This document shows positions 52,903 through 62,530 of a stretch of DNA of 64,000 nucleotides, piece after piece. How positions within the stretch are numbered: the first letter of the stretch is position 1; each line of letters opens with the position of its first letter. The stretch comes from Pararhizobium antarcticum (GTDB taxonomy: Bacteria > Pseudomonadota > Alphaproteobacteria > Rhizobiales > Rhizobiaceae). The notes below the pieces were generated by a model that saw only the letters and a list, made by a program, of their open reading frames with translations, did not search any database and was not told the origin of the DNA. The translations under genes and the position numbers were made by a program. The stretch is from contig NZ_LSRP01000076.1 of the NCBI RefSeq assembly GCF_001885585.1, positions 1 through 64,000 on the forward strand. The letters run 5' to 3'.

Positions 52903-53017
52903 CGTTTTCCATCCTCTTCCCGGCCCCGCACCAGCGCGAAGGCCTTTCCTGACATCCATCATAGGCGAGGGATTTAGAATTTGAATGGGACTTTTCCAAG
53001 GGCATTTCCGATACACA

Positions 53018-54031
53018 TCAGAACGCGCGCCGGCGTAAAATCGCAATGAAGGCGATGCCGCCGACTAGGCCTGTGACCACGCCGATCGGCATGTCTTCCG
53101 GCGCCATGACGATCCGGGCGACCAGATCCGCCCAGATCAGCGCCGCAGCGCCAAAGACCGCCGAGAGCGGAATGACCCGGACATTGTCGCTGCCGGCGAC
53201 CATACGCACGAAATGCGGCACCATCAGCCCGATAAAGCCGATCGCACCCGAAAACGCCACCATGACACCGGTCAACAGTGCCGTGACGACGAACAGCATC
53301 ATGCGAAAGCGCGCAACCGGAATGCCAAGCGTCAGCGCGGTCTCGTCGCCCATGGCCAGGGCATTGATCTCGCGTGCCTTGAGACACAGCCACAAAAGGC
53401 TGCCGGCCAGAACGATCGCGGGATAGGCGAGGTGCGGCCACTGCGCCAGCCCCAGCCCGCCGAGCATCCAGAAGATCACCGTATGAACGGCGCGCGGATC
53501 GCCGAGAAAGATCGTCAGATTGGAGAGGGCCGTCAGGACAAAGGCAACGGCGACACCGGCAAGCACCAGCCGATCGGCCCCCGCCCCCGTCATCCGGCTG
53601 ACACCGGCAACCGCGACGGTCGCCAGCAGCGCCCCGGCAAAGGAAAACAGCGGCACGGTCACCAGCCCGAAGATCAGCCCGGTGTGCAAGAGCGCGATGA
53701 TCGCACCCAGCGCGCCCCCCGAGGAGACGCCAAGCAGATGCGGATCCGCAAGCGGGTTGCGGGTCAGCGACTGCAGCACGGCGCCGGTGACCGCCAGTCC
53801 CGCACCGACCAGACCAGCGAGGATCACCCTTGGAAAACGCACCTCCCAGACGATGCTTTCGCGCCCGGCCGACCAGGTGGCCTCCAGCACTCCGGGCATC
53901 ACCTTGTTGGCGACGATCGACCAGACCGTCGACAGCGGAACGGGCGCAGCCCCGAGCGAGACACCGGCCGAAACCGACAGGGCGAGCAGCAGGCAGGCTG
54001 CCAGCCCGGCGAGGCAGACTTTGATGGTCAT
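53018..54031 (-). CDS. FecCD/BtuC-type ABC permease
   Basis: 337-aa permease of the iron-chelate/B12 family with about ten TM segments. Marks: LPRVILAGLVGAGLAVTGAVLQSLTRNPLADPHLLGVSSGGALG and GAIGFIGLMVPHFVRMVAG. The start at 54031 is chosen (GAC-rich extension to 54076 rejected). Last transport gene of the riboswitch-controlled run; the substrate is inferred from that control rather than from the permease itself. Confidence 0.9.
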   Translation of the reverse strand: MTIKVCLAGLAACLLLALSVSAGVSLGAAPVPLSTVWSIVANKVMPGVLEATWSAGRESIVWEVRFPRVILAGLVGAGLAVTGAVLQSLTRNPLADPHLLGVSSGGALGAIIALLHTGLIFGLVTVPLFSFAGALLATVAVAGVSRMTGAGADRLVLAGVAVAFVLTALSNLTIFLGDPRAVHTVIFWMLGGLGLAQWPHLAYPAIVLAGSLLWLCLKAREINALAMGDETALTLGIPVARFRMMLFVVTALLTGVMVAFSGAIGFIGLMVPHFVRMVAGSDNVRVIPLSAVFGAAALIWADLVARIVMAPEDMPIGVVTGLVGGIAFIAILRRRAF

Positions 54032-54109
54032 GGTCAAAAAGAGCTTTCCTGTGCAGAAGAATGCCGCCGGATGCATCCGGCGGCATGAACAGAGGCGCAG
54101 ACGGAAAGC

Positions 54110-55072
54110 CTACATCGTGCCCGGATGAAAGGCGGCCGAGAGTCTTTCGATCGCATCGACATTGCGCGGACCGGGCGTCGCCTCGACATAGTCCAGAACC
54201 ACGAAACGATCATTGCGAACGGCGTCGATCGCCTTGAAGGCGGGATTGGTCTTCATGAAGGCGATTTTCTGTTCTGCGGTCACCTCGCCGTAATTGACGA
54301 TGACGATCACCTGCGGGTCGGCCTCAATGACCGGTTCCCAGGACACCTCCGTCCAGCTCTTCTCGACGCCGTCCATGACATTGATGCCGCCCGCAGCCTC
54401 GATCATTGCCGTCGGGATGCCGTATCGGCCGGAGGTGAACGGCTTTTCCTCGCCCGAATCATAGACGAAGACGCGAACCGGCGCCTTGACCGCACCGATC
54501 CTGGTGGTGATGCCTTCCAGCTTCTTGCGATAGTCCGCCACAAGCGCTTCGGCCCGGTCCTCGACATGAAATATTTTGCCGAGATTGATCAGGTCGACAA
54601 ACATCTCGTCCATAGTCGGTTTGCTTCTGGCCATGATGTGAATGCAGGACTCGGTCAGTTCGTAGACCTTGATGCCGAAAGGCGCCAGCGTCTCGGGCGT
54701 CACCTCGCCGCCGACCTTCATGCCGTAGTTCCAGCCGGCGAAATAGAAATCGGCATCGGCATTCAGCAGCACTTCCTTGGTCGGATATTTTGCCGACAAT
54801 TCCGGCAATGCCTTGACGCCCTGGCGCAACGTCTCGTCCAGCGTCTTCCAGCCGGAAACACCGGTATAGCCGACCATATGATCCTGCAGTTTCAAGGCGA
54901 GCATCATTTCCGTCAGATTGACGTCGTTGGAGACGGCCCGCTTCGGCACCGTATCGAAACTGACGTCGCGGTCACAACTCCTGACGGTCGTGTCCTGGGC
55001 CAGGCTGTGACCCGTGAAGAGGCAGGTGATGAGCACGGCAAGCGCCGTGGTAGACAGCATCGACTTGATCAT
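54110..55072 (-). CDS. BtuF/FecB-type periplasmic binding protein
   Basis: 320-aa precursor with a signal peptide ending LFTGHSLA before QDTTVRSCDRDVSFDTVPKRAVSNDVNLTEMMLAL. The fold is of the helical-backbone class III kind used for corrinoids, haem and siderophores. Being behind a cobalamin riboswitch, it likely binds a corrinoid or cobalt complex. It is in a run with its ATPase (12-nt gap) and permease. No TonB receptor is in the window. Confidence 0.88.
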   Translation of the reverse strand: MIKSMLSTTALAVLITCLFTGHSLAQDTTVRSCDRDVSFDTVPKRAVSNDVNLTEMMLALKLQDHMVGYTGVSGWKTLDETLRQGVKALPELSAKYPTKEVLLNADADFYFAGWNYGMKVGGEVTPETLAPFGIKVYELTESCIHIMARSKPTMDEMFVDLINLGKIFHVEDRAEALVADYRKKLEGITTRIGAVKAPVRVFVYDSGEEKPFTSGRYGIPTAMIEAAGGINVMDGVEKSWTEVSWEPVIEADPQVIVIVNYGEVTAEQKIAFMKTNPAFKAIDAVRNDRFVVLDYVEATPGPRNVDAIERLSAAFHPGTM

Positions 55073-55084
55073 GATGATCTCCGT

Positions 55085-55876
55085 TCAAGCGGTAAGGGAA
55101 AACGAAAAACGCGGGGCATCGCCGTCCACCTTGCTGTGCGCGGTGGCCGTGACGCTGAAGGCCCGGGAAATCTCCAAGGATGTCAGCACCTCTGATGGCA
55201 CGCCAAAACAGGTCATGCGGCCGTCCTGCATGATGGCGATCCTTGTGGCGAAATCGACCGCCAGGTTGATATCGTGCAGCGTCGTGACGATGGTGAGCCC
55301 GAGGCTGCGCAACAGCGTCAGGATTTCCAGCTGGTGGCGAATATCCAGATGATTGGTCGGCTCGTCGAGAATGACGATCTGCGGCTCCTGTGCCAGCGCC
55401 CGCGCCACCAGGACGCGTTGCTTTTCCCCACCCGACAGGGTCGTGAACTGGCGTGTCGCCAGATGTGCGAGGTCGAGATGATCAAGCGCATGATGCACAT
55501 GCTCGCGGTCAAGCTCGGTCCAGCCGCTCATGCCCTGCCGCCGCGGTATCCGCCCCATCGTCACGACATCCAGCACACTGAATGGAAAATCAGCCGGCAT
55601 TTCCTGCAGCACAACGGCGATCTTGCGGGCGGCGTCCCGCGCTGACAGCTGCCAGAGATCGTCGCCGTCGATCTCGACGGATCCCTTCAGTGGCTTCACC
55701 GCGCGGAACAGGCAGCGCAGCAGCGAAGACTTGCCTGCACCGTTTGGTCCCAGAATGACGAGCCGGTCGCCGGGGACGATGGAAAAACTGACATCGCGGA
55801 CCAGCATCAGTTCGGCGCGCGGCCCCCAGCACAGTGATCGGGCCGCGAGACCAGACCCTTCTGAACGGCAGTTCAT
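55085..55876 (-). CDS. BtuD/FecE-type ABC ATP-binding protein
   Basis: 263-aa ATPase: Walker A GPNGAGKSS at 43-51, Q-loop in VVLQEMPADFPFSVLDVVTMGRIP, signature LSGGEKQRVLVARAL and Walker B IVILDEPTNHLD. It matches the iron-chelate/B12 importer group. ATG at 55876; 26 nt after the DUF1636 gene. Controlled by the cobalamin riboswitch upstream of that gene. Confidence 0.9.
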   Translation of the reverse strand: MNCRSEGSGLAARSLCWGPRAELMLVRDVSFSIVPGDRLVILGPNGAGKSSLLRCLFRAVKPLKGSVEIDGDDLWQLSARDAARKIAVVLQEMPADFPFSVLDVVTMGRIPRRQGMSGWTELDREHVHHALDHLDLAHLATRQFTTLSGGEKQRVLVARALAQEPQIVILDEPTNHLDIRHQLEILTLLRSLGLTIVTTLHDINLAVDFATRIAIMQDGRMTCFGVPSEVLTSLEISRAFSVTATAHSKVDGDAPRFSFSLTA

Positions 55877-55901
55877 GGCCGGCCTCCCTTGAACGCGCCG
55901 C

Positions 55902-56315
55902 TCACTGCAGGCGCTCCCCGAGCAGTTCCGAAGCCACCAGGGCAGCCGGAATCCGGGCGATTGTCTTGCCGTTCAGCCCCCAAGGACGCTCCGCGGCGCG
56001 TGTCAGCCCGTCGCCGCGCCCGGCATACAAGCCGGCGAAAGCCATGAGATCATCGATGTCCTGGTCCGGCAGGATGTCGCCGAAAAGATATGTCGCCTTG
56101 CCACTCGCTTGGAAGGCGATCGTACACGGCCGCGTGCAGCCGGCCATGCAGACGGTGCCGGACACCGAGAAATCACGGTCGAGAGGCCGGCCCAGCCGGG
56201 CGAGGCTTTCGTTCAGCCGGGCAAGCAATTCCAGTCCCGGCCGGCAGGGTGTGCCGGTAATCCGGCAATCGGTGCAGACCGTAATCGCGTGTTTGTTCGA
56301 AGATGATTTTGCCAT
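55902..56315 (-). CDS. DUF1636 protein (thioredoxin-like 2Fe-2S type) of a B12-regulated import operon
   Basis: 137 aa. Marks: ITVCTDCRITGTPCRPG (CxxC...C) and SVSGTVCMAGCTRPCTIAF, the Cys pattern of thioredoxin-fold ferredoxins related to DUF1636. As first gene of the riboswitch operon with a corrinoid-type transporter, it may reduce or decyanate an imported corrinoid, or handle cobalt; none of this is shown. The frame upstream to 56660 covers the riboswitch and is not coding. ATG 56315 has a GGGG-rich region before it. Confidence 0.85.
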   Translation of the reverse strand: MAKSSSNKHAITVCTDCRITGTPCRPGLELLARLNESLARLGRPLDRDFSVSGTVCMAGCTRPCTIAFQASGKATYLFGDILPDQDIDDLMAFAGLYAGRGDGLTRAAERPWGLNGKTIARIPAALVASELLGERLQ

Positions 56316-56436
56316 CGTTTTCCCCCGGTGGCTTTTTCCGGAGACAAAATGGCAAGGTCCTGCAGGAGCAAGCAGCCCCCGGCGGCAGGCCAGATTTTTT
56401 CCATCGGAACACCCCGTCCGTTGCGGTTGATCGGTT

Positions 56437-56622
56437 TGATGGCAGGTCTCCTGGCTTGCGGGTCGATGCGCATTCACCCCTTCCCGGCTTTCGCCAGTGG
56501 GATAACGTGAATGCACTCTCCGCTTACAGTTGCGGGGGCAGCCACGGTTTCGGCCCCGTGTTGGGTCGTCCTCACCGTGTTCCCTTTTCAGCCGCTTCCT
56601 ATTCCTCGTGGAAGCAGCACCA
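56437..56622 (-). promoter_or_regulatory. Cobalamin riboswitch upstream of the DUF1636/ABC importer operon
   Basis: On the minus strand: GGTGCTGCTTCC, GGCTGAAAAGGGAACACGGT, GGCTGCCCCCGCAACTGTAA, CCCACTGG, AAAGCCGGGAAGG and the B12 box AAGCCAGGAGACCTGCC at 56440-56456. All core segments of the classical riboswitch appear in order with normal length (about 185 nt). It sits about 120 nt before the DUF1636 ATG and should turn the importer off at high AdoCbl. Confidence 0.95.
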
Positions 56623-56716
56623 TCGATCCAAACCAATACACACCCCGCCAAAACTGACAACCTTGCGCGCGCCGTCTTCCCGGGAAATCTGGCGCGAACT
56701 GTTGATCTGCGGACTT

Positions 56717-56743
56717 GTTATATAATAACATTACATCGGTCAA
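56717..56743 (-). promoter_or_regulatory. Probable sigma70 promoter of the riboswitch operon
   Basis: On the minus strand TTGACC is followed after 15 nt by TATAAC in an AT-rich stretch, about 95 nt before the riboswitch 5' end. The spacer is short, so a variant register is possible. Confidence 0.4.
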
Positions 56744-56873
56744 TATGGTCTGATAGGCGTTTTTATCGATGGGCAAGCGTTCTGGCCGCAGGCGACATCA
56801 GGGCAAGGATACGGACTGTCACCAACAGGCACGGGCAGCGTTTGTCGCTTTTCCGCAGGTACCGGAGGCGTGT

Positions 56874-58643
56874 CTAGAGAGGCCACACATAGGCCAGGGC
56901 CGGAACGCTGACGAGCACGATGACCAGAGACAGCGGCAGCCCCAGCCTTGGATAGTCGCTGAACCGGTAGCCGCCGGGGCCCATAACCAGCGTGTTGCAC
57001 TGGTGGCCGATCGGCGTCAGGAAGTCGCACCCGGCACCGATGGCGACGGCCATCAGGAAGGCTTCGGGCCTGTAGCCGAGCGCCGTTGCAAAACTGGCCG
57101 CGATCGGCGCCATGACGAGTACGGTTGCGGCGTTGTTGAGAAAGGGCGTCACCGCCATTGCCGCCAGAAGGATCAGAGCCAGCGCGCCCATCGGCGGAAG
57201 CTGTGTTGCCACCCCGCCCAGCCATTGCGCGATCACGTCCGTACCGCCGGTGGTGCGCAGCGAATCGCTGACGGGGATCAGTGCTGCGAGCATCACCAGG
57301 ATCGGCCCATCGACGGAGCGGTAGACGTCTCTAAGCGGAATGACCCGCAACACCACCATGGCCAAGGCCGCAGCGAAGAAAGCGATCGGCACCGGCAGGA
57401 TGCCGACGGCCGTGCTGCCCATGGCGGCAAACAGCACCAGAAGCGGCAGATAGGCGCGCCGGATCGTGCCGAGCAGGATTTCCCGCTGCGCCAGCGGCAG
57501 GCAGCCGAACTCCTGCAGGAAGCCCGGCAGTTCCGTGCGTGCACCCTGCAGCACCAGAATGTCGCCAACCTGCAGTTTCAGTGAGCCGAGACGCTCCTTG
57601 ATCCGCTGCCCCTGGCGGCTGACGGCCAGAAGATTGATGTTGTGGGCATTGAACAACGCAAGCCGGGTCGCCGACATACCGGCCAGTGGACTGTCGCTGC
57701 CGATGACCGCTTCGACGGCCTCGACTTCAACCCCGGGCTTCGTGCCGGACGGAGAGCGGTCGCCGGACAGCTTCAGCTTGGCCTGCGAAACGACGCGGTC
57801 CAGAGCCAGCGGGCTTCCCTCCAGAAGCACGATATCGTCGGCTTCGAGGATAACATCCGGCAGCGGTGTCTTGTGCTGCGCCTTGCGAATGACGGAGGTG
57901 GCGATGGCTTCGCCGTCGCTCGCCTTCAGCATGGCACTCAGCGACTTGCCGACGAAGGGTGAGCCTGCCGGAATGGCAGCTTCCGAAGCATAATTGCTGA
58001 TCTCGATGGCTTCTTCGATCGAAAACTGCTGGCTGACCCGCTCCGGCACCAGCTTGTAGGCAAACATGAGAAAGATCGTTCCGACCAGTGCCAGCGTGGC
58101 ACCAACAGGGGTGAAGTCGAACATGGTGAAGCTTTCGCCCGTCAACTCCTGACGTACCCTCGACACGACAATATTCGGAGAGGTGCCGATCTGAGTCATC
58201 AGTCCACCCAGCAGCGCACCGAAGGCCATCGGCATCAGGAAGCGCGACGGCTGGATATTGGAGCGCCGCGCAAACTGGAAGGCGACTGGCATCATGATGG
58301 CCAACGCGCCGATATTCTTGATAAAGGCCGACAGGACTGTGACGAGCACGACGAGAATCAACAATTGGCCGCGCACGGAGCCAAGCCGCGGAAGGTAGCG
58401 CTCGATTGCCGCATCGACGAGACCAGAGCGCGCGACGCCGGCGCTAACGATCAGGGCACTTGCGACGATGATGACGATATCGTCGCTGAAGCCGGTAAAC
58501 GCCTTGTCATAGGGTACGATGCCAACAGCGACCGCCAACATCAGTGCGCAGCAGCCAATAATGTCGTAGCGAAACCGGCCCCAGATGAAAAACGCCATCA
58601 TCAGGCCGATGACCGCAAACGCAAGAGATTGATCGACGGTCAT
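56874..58643 (-). CDS. SLC13/DASS-type permease with two RCK_C (TrkA_C) domains
   Basis: 589-aa anion:Na+-type permease. N-terminal TM block (SAFIKNIGALAIMMPVAFQF; GTSPNIVVS), two cytosolic TrkA_C-like domains at about 210-380 (IPAGSPFVGKSLSAML; SPLAGMSATRLALFNAHNINLLAVSR), and C-terminal TM block with FLNNAATVLVMAPIA and GHQCNTLVMGPGGYRFSDYPRLG. Relatives carry sulfate, dicarboxylates or other anions. Close to the sulfate ABC genes but not in their operon. Confidence 0.88.
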   Translation of the reverse strand: MTVDQSLAFAVIGLMMAFFIWGRFRYDIIGCCALMLAVAVGIVPYDKAFTGFSDDIVIIVASALIVSAGVARSGLVDAAIERYLPRLGSVRGQLLILVVLVTVLSAFIKNIGALAIMMPVAFQFARRSNIQPSRFLMPMAFGALLGGLMTQIGTSPNIVVSRVRQELTGESFTMFDFTPVGATLALVGTIFLMFAYKLVPERVSQQFSIEEAIEISNYASEAAIPAGSPFVGKSLSAMLKASDGEAIATSVIRKAQHKTPLPDVILEADDIVLLEGSPLALDRVVSQAKLKLSGDRSPSGTKPGVEVEAVEAVIGSDSPLAGMSATRLALFNAHNINLLAVSRQGQRIKERLGSLKLQVGDILVLQGARTELPGFLQEFGCLPLAQREILLGTIRRAYLPLLVLFAAMGSTAVGILPVPIAFFAAALAMVVLRVIPLRDVYRSVDGPILVMLAALIPVSDSLRTTGGTDVIAQWLGGVATQLPPMGALALILLAAMAVTPFLNNAATVLVMAPIAASFATALGYRPEAFLMAVAIGAGCDFLTPIGHQCNTLVMGPGGYRFSDYPRLGLPLSLVIVLVSVPALAYVWPL

Positions 58644-58750
58644 CGGAATGCCTGCAATGAGATCGGAGCCGCTGGTATAGCATCACCTTCGGCGATTTAA
58701 AGCGTTGCCGACAGCCAAAGTTCCGCCGTTGCGAAAAAGTCGTCGAAGCG

Positions 58751-59095
58751 TCAGCGTTCGCGCAGCATGCCCGGAAGCGCAACTCCACCGGGGCCATATT
58801 GGCGACGCCCTGTTTCGCAGGCGTTCCAGAAATCGCCGCCGCGGCGCATCGCCCCTTCGCGCGCATTGGCCATGGCGTCGATCACATCATAGTCGCGATT
58901 GGATTTTCCAATGCTCTGCCCAATGCTGATGGTGGTGATGGACACGGTGTCCATTTCGAGCGCCGGACAGACACGGGCGAAAGCCACGACGTCGGCAATC
59001 TTTTCCATCAGATCGTCGCGCGCGCTTTTTGCGTCGACCGAATCGACATGGGAGATGAGGAGAACAAGGAGAGAAGCATAGGCAAAGAGTTTCAT
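58751..59095 (-). CDS. Small secreted hypothetical protein, 114 aa
   Basis: A signal-like N-terminus (KLFAYASLLVLLISHVDSVDA) precedes KSARDDLMEKIADVVAFARVCPALEMDT. Two Cys (VCPALE and NACETGRRQYG) are spaced for a disulfide; such short exported proteins are frequent in rhizobia. No family recognised. The frame upstream of 59095 has no RBS. Confidence 0.7.
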   Translation of the reverse strand: MKLFAYASLLVLLISHVDSVDAKSARDDLMEKIADVVAFARVCPALEMDTVSITTISIGQSIGKSNRDYDVIDAMANAREGAMRRGGDFWNACETGRRQYGPGGVALPGMLRER

Positions 59096-59309
59096 GACAT
59101 CTAAGTCCCCGTGAAACCTCCCCAATTCATTCTGTCTGATTCGCCGTGGTTCGCAAGCCTGCCAGGTCCGGCCGCGCAAGCCTCAGGCAAGGTGGCGGAC
59201 GTGCGGAAAAACAGCCCACGCTTGCGCAAGAAACCGGGCCGATGGACAAGTGCAGCACCTGCCCTACTTGTTGTTGATATGCGCAGCATGTTTGAGATTG
59301 GAGCACACC

Positions 59310-59573
59310 ATGAAAATCGCCCTGGCAGCAGCAGCACTTGCCGCCTTGCTCACCGCATGCACGACGACGGAACTCCAGCCGATCCCCGGAAGCATCACTT
59401 ATAACGGGCAGCCGAGGACGAAATTGACGAAATCGCCGATCGGTAGCAGTTTCACCCATCTGTTCACGGGCGACATGGGCCAGCAGGTCTATGAAATATA
59501 TGTCATCCAGCCCGATCGATCCTTGAAGATTGTAAGCAGGCGCAGCCAGAACGCGTTTTTCCCCGATCCGTGA
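59310..59573 (+). CDS. Small lipoprotein, 87 aa
   Basis: Signal KIALAAAALAALLTAC with lipobox LLTAC, followed by TTTELQPIPGSITYNGQPRTKLTKSPIGSSFTHLF. Likely outer or inner membrane anchored. No family recognised. The ATG at 59310 is chosen; the longer frame from 59250 would put the signal inside. Preceded by a GAG-type RBS. Confidence 0.75.
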   Translation: MKIALAAAALAALLTACTTTELQPIPGSITYNGQPRTKLTKSPIGSSFTHLFTGDMGQQVYEIYVIQPDRSLKIVSRRSQNAFFPDP

Positions 59574-59745
59574 CCGTCGCACCGCCATTGGGGCCAAACG
59601 TCAAAGCCCCGGGATCGGGTAAAGTTTTCCATATCAGCGATTACAAAGGCACGACTTTGCTCCTGCGCGTCGTTCGCGGGAAAAGTTCTGCGTTATAATA
59701 ATCGATAATATGACTAGACTATGCCTACTAACAATGGAGGTAGGC

Positions 59746-60771
59746 ATGCGCTCGAAACGACTGACGCGACTGATCACGGTGGCGCTGCTGGCAAGCAGCA
59801 GTCAGGTGGGTGGGCTTGGTTTCGCATTTGCCGACACGACAATCCTCAATGTGTCCTATGACCCGACCCGGGAACTCTACAAGGACTTCAACGCTGCCTT
59901 TGCGGAAAAGTGGAAGACCGACACGGGAGAGACCGTGACGATCCAGACATCGCATGGCGGCTCCGGCAAACAGGCGCGCTCGGTCATCGACGGGCTCGCT
60001 GCCGACGTCGTGACGCTGGCGCTCGAAGCCGACATCGATGCCATCGCCAGGGACACCGGCAAGATCCCGGCCGACTGGAAAGGCAGGTTGGACAACAACA
60101 GCGCGCCCTATACGTCGACCATCGTGTTTCTCGTCCGCAAGGGCAATCCGAAGGGCGTCAAGGACTGGGGTGATCTCGTCAAGGATGATATCCAGGTCAT
60201 TACACCCAACCCGAAGACGTCCGGTGGTGCCCGCTGGAATTTCCTCGCGGCCTGGGCCTGGGCACGGCAGGCCAATGGCGGCGATGACGCGAAGGCGCAG
60301 GAATACGTTGCCAGGCTTTTCAAGAACGTTCCGGTTCTCGATACCGGCGCAAGAGGTGCAACGACGACCTTCGTCCAGCGCGGTCTCGGCGATGTTCTGC
60401 TCGCCTGGGAAAACGAAGCCTATCTGTCGCTGGAAGAACTCGGTCCCGACAGGTTCGAGATCGTCACGCCATCCGTCTCCATCAAGGCAGAACCGCCGGT
60501 CGCTTTGGTCGACGGCAATGTCGATACCAAGGGCACCCGCCAGGTGGCGGAAGCCTACCTGCAATATCTCTATTCGGATGTTGGCCAGAAGATCGCCGCC
60601 AAGCACTACTACCGGCCGTTCAAGACGGAGGTCGCAGACCCCAAGGACATTGCCCGCTTCGCCGACGTCAAACTTTCCACCATTGACGAATTCGGTGGAT
60701 GGAAGGAAGCTCAGCCGAAATTCTTCGGGGACGGTGGCCTCTTCGATCAGATCTACAAGCCGGGGCAATAA
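59746..60771 (+). CDS. cysP: Sulfate/thiosulfate ABC transporter substrate-binding protein
   Basis: 341-aa precursor with a signal peptide ([21 protein letters not shown]) and the sulfate-binding protein blocks [68 protein letters not shown] and [19 protein letters not shown] sits 5 nt before the ATG at 59746. AT-rich sequence with a TATAAT at about 59694 upstream is the likely promoter. First of the cysP-T-W-A operon; Sbp is an equally possible name. Confidence 0.93.
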   Translation: MRSKRLTRLITVALLASSSQVGGLGFAFADTTILNVSYDPTRELYKDFNAAFAEKWKTDTGETVTIQTSHGGSGKQARSVIDGLAADVVTLALEADIDAIARDTGKIPADWKGRLDNNSAPYTSTIVFLVRKGNPKGVKDWGDLVKDDIQVITPNPKTSGGARWNFLAAWAWARQANGGDDAKAQEYVARLFKNVPVLDTGARGATTTFVQRGLGDVLLAWENEAYLSLEELGPDRFEIVTPSVSIKAEPPVALVDGNVDTKGTRQVAEAYLQYLYSDVGQKIAAKHYYRPFKTEVADPKDIARFADVKLSTIDEFGGWKEAQPKFFGDGGLFDQIYKPGQ

Positions 60772-60777
60772 GTTTAC

Positions 60778-61635
60778 ATGACCGCAAGCACACGCAAGCG
60801 GTGGCAATTTCGACAGCCGAGCGTCATTCCGGGTTTCGGATTGGCACTCGGCGTCACCTTGTCATGGCTCATTCTGATTATTCTCATCCCGCTCTCGGGT
60901 CTCCTCTGGCGCTCCAGTGCGCTTGGCTGGGAGACGTTCTGGGCGATGGCAACCGATCAGCGCACCCTCAATGCGCTGCGCATCAGCTTCGGCACCGCCT
61001 TTGCCGCCGCCTTGGTGAACGTCGTCTTTGGTGTGATCCTGGCCTGGGTGCTCGTCCGGTATCGCTTTCCCGGCAAGCGCATCATCGATGCCATGGTGGA
61101 TCTGCCCTTCGCGCTGCCGACTGCCGTTGCCGGCATCGCCTTGACGACACTGTATGCGCCGAATGGCTGGATCGGCTCGCTTCTGACGCCGCTCGGCATC
61201 AAGATCGCCTTCACGCCGATCGGCATCGTCATCGCGCTCGTCTTTGTCGGCCTGCCCTTTGTCGTGCGCACCGTGCAGCCGATCATGGAGGAGATCGACA
61301 AAGAGGTCGAGGAGGCCGCAGCCACGCTCGGTGCCAATCGGTTCCAGACGATCAGCCGCGTGCTCCTGCCCGGTCTGACACCGGCCGTTCTCACCGGCTT
61401 TGCGCTGGCCTTCGCGCGCGGCGTCGGTGAATATGGCTCTGTCATCTTCATCGCCGGCAATCTCCCTTATGTTTCGGAGATCGCGCCGCTGCTGATCGTC
61501 ATCCGGCTGGAAGAATTCAACTATCCGGCAGCAACGGCAATTGCCGCTGTCATGCTGGTCATCTCATTCGCCATGCTGCTCGTCATCAACATGATCCAGG
61601 CCTGGAGCAGACGGAGGTATGGTTATGGCACATGA
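60778..61635 (+). CDS. cysT: Sulfate ABC transporter permease CysT
   Basis: 285-aa membrane subunit with six TM segments and the EAA loop [27 protein letters not shown], followed by [16 protein letters not shown]. Six nucleotides after cysP. Together with CysW it forms the channel for sulfate/thiosulfate import. Confidence 0.94.
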   Translation: MTASTRKRWQFRQPSVIPGFGLALGVTLSWLILIILIPLSGLLWRSSALGWETFWAMATDQRTLNALRISFGTAFAAALVNVVFGVILAWVLVRYRFPGKRIIDAMVDLPFALPTAVAGIALTTLYAPNGWIGSLLTPLGIKIAFTPIGIVIALVFVGLPFVVRTVQPIMEEIDKEVEEAAATLGANRFQTISRVLLPGLTPAVLTGFALAFARGVGEYGSVIFIAGNLPYVSEIAPLLIVIRLEEFNYPAATAIAAVMLVISFAMLLVINMIQAWSRRRYGYGT

Positions 61636-62515
61636 TAGTTCCGACCCGATCGGCCACCACGGCAATTCCGAAATGGTCGCGTCCGCAACCTCCGAAAGCC
61701 GGATGGCGCGCTATGTGCTGATCGGCCTCGCCCTCTGTTTCGTCGGCCTGTTCGTGCTGATGCCGCTCGCCGCTGTCTTCACCGAGGCCATGCGCAACGG
61801 GGCCGGCGAGTTCCTGACAGTGCTCGGGGATCCCGAAACCTTTGCGGCCATCCGCCTGACTCTGCTTGTCGCGGTCATCGCCGTGCCGCTCAACCTGGTG
61901 TTTGGCGTGGCTGCCGCCTGGGCGATCGCCAAGTTCGAATTCAAGGGCAAGGCCTTCCTGACGACACTGATCGACCTGCCGTTTTCGGTTTCGCCGGTGA
62001 TTTCAGGCCTGGTCTTCATCCTGCTGTTCGGCTCGCACAGCCTGCTTGGCCCCTGGCTGCAAAGCCATGGCATCCAGATCCTGTTTGCGGTACCCGGCAT
62101 CGTGCTCGCAACCGTGTTCGTGACCTTCCCCTTCGTTGCCCGGGAGCTGATCCCGCTGATGCAGGAACAGGGCACGAGCGACGAGGAAGCAGCACTGTCG
62201 CTTGGCGCAAGCGGCTGGCAGACATTCTGGTATGTGACGCTGCCGAACATCAAATGGGGCCTGCTCTATGGCGTGCTGCTCTGCAACGCCCGAGCCATGG
62301 GGGAATTTGGCGCTGTCTCGGTTGTCTCGGGCCACATCCGCGGCCTGACCAACACCATGCCGCTGCAGGTGGAAATCCTCTACAATGAATACAATTTCGT
62401 TGCCGCCTTCGCGGTCGCAACGCTTCTCGCCTTGCTGGCTCTCGTCACTCTCGTTCTGAAATCGCTGCTTGAAATGAAGTTCAGCGAACAGATCGCCGCC
62501 AGCCGCCGGCATTGA
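61625..62515 (+). CDS. cysW: Sulfate ABC transporter permease CysW
   Basis: 296-aa permease with the EAA loop [27 protein letters not shown] and [20 protein letters not shown]. The ATG at 61625 has GGAGG at 7 nt spacing; the ATG at 61619 is too close to it. It overlaps cysT by 11 nt, so it is translationally coupled. Confidence 0.93.
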   Translation: MAHDSSDPIGHHGNSEMVASATSESRMARYVLIGLALCFVGLFVLMPLAAVFTEAMRNGAGEFLTVLGDPETFAAIRLTLLVAVIAVPLNLVFGVAAAWAIAKFEFKGKAFLTTLIDLPFSVSPVISGLVFILLFGSHSLLGPWLQSHGIQILFAVPGIVLATVFVTFPFVARELIPLMQEQGTSDEEAALSLGASGWQTFWYVTLPNIKWGLLYGVLLCNARAMGEFGAVSVVSGHIRGLTNTMPLQVEILYNEYNFVAAFAVATLLALLALVTLVLKSLLEMKFSEQIAASRRH

Positions 62516-62530
62516 AAGGTCCTGATATCC

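Noticed and set aside
52974-54086. 370-codon minus-strand frame in another phase over the FecCD-type permease
   Set aside because: Composition (Arg, Gly, Ala, Cys) is that of a frame-shifted high-GC gene, while the frame at 53018-54031 encodes an intact permease.
56316-56660. N-terminal extension of the DUF1636 protein
   Set aside because: The extra open frame covers the cobalamin riboswitch and has no homology.
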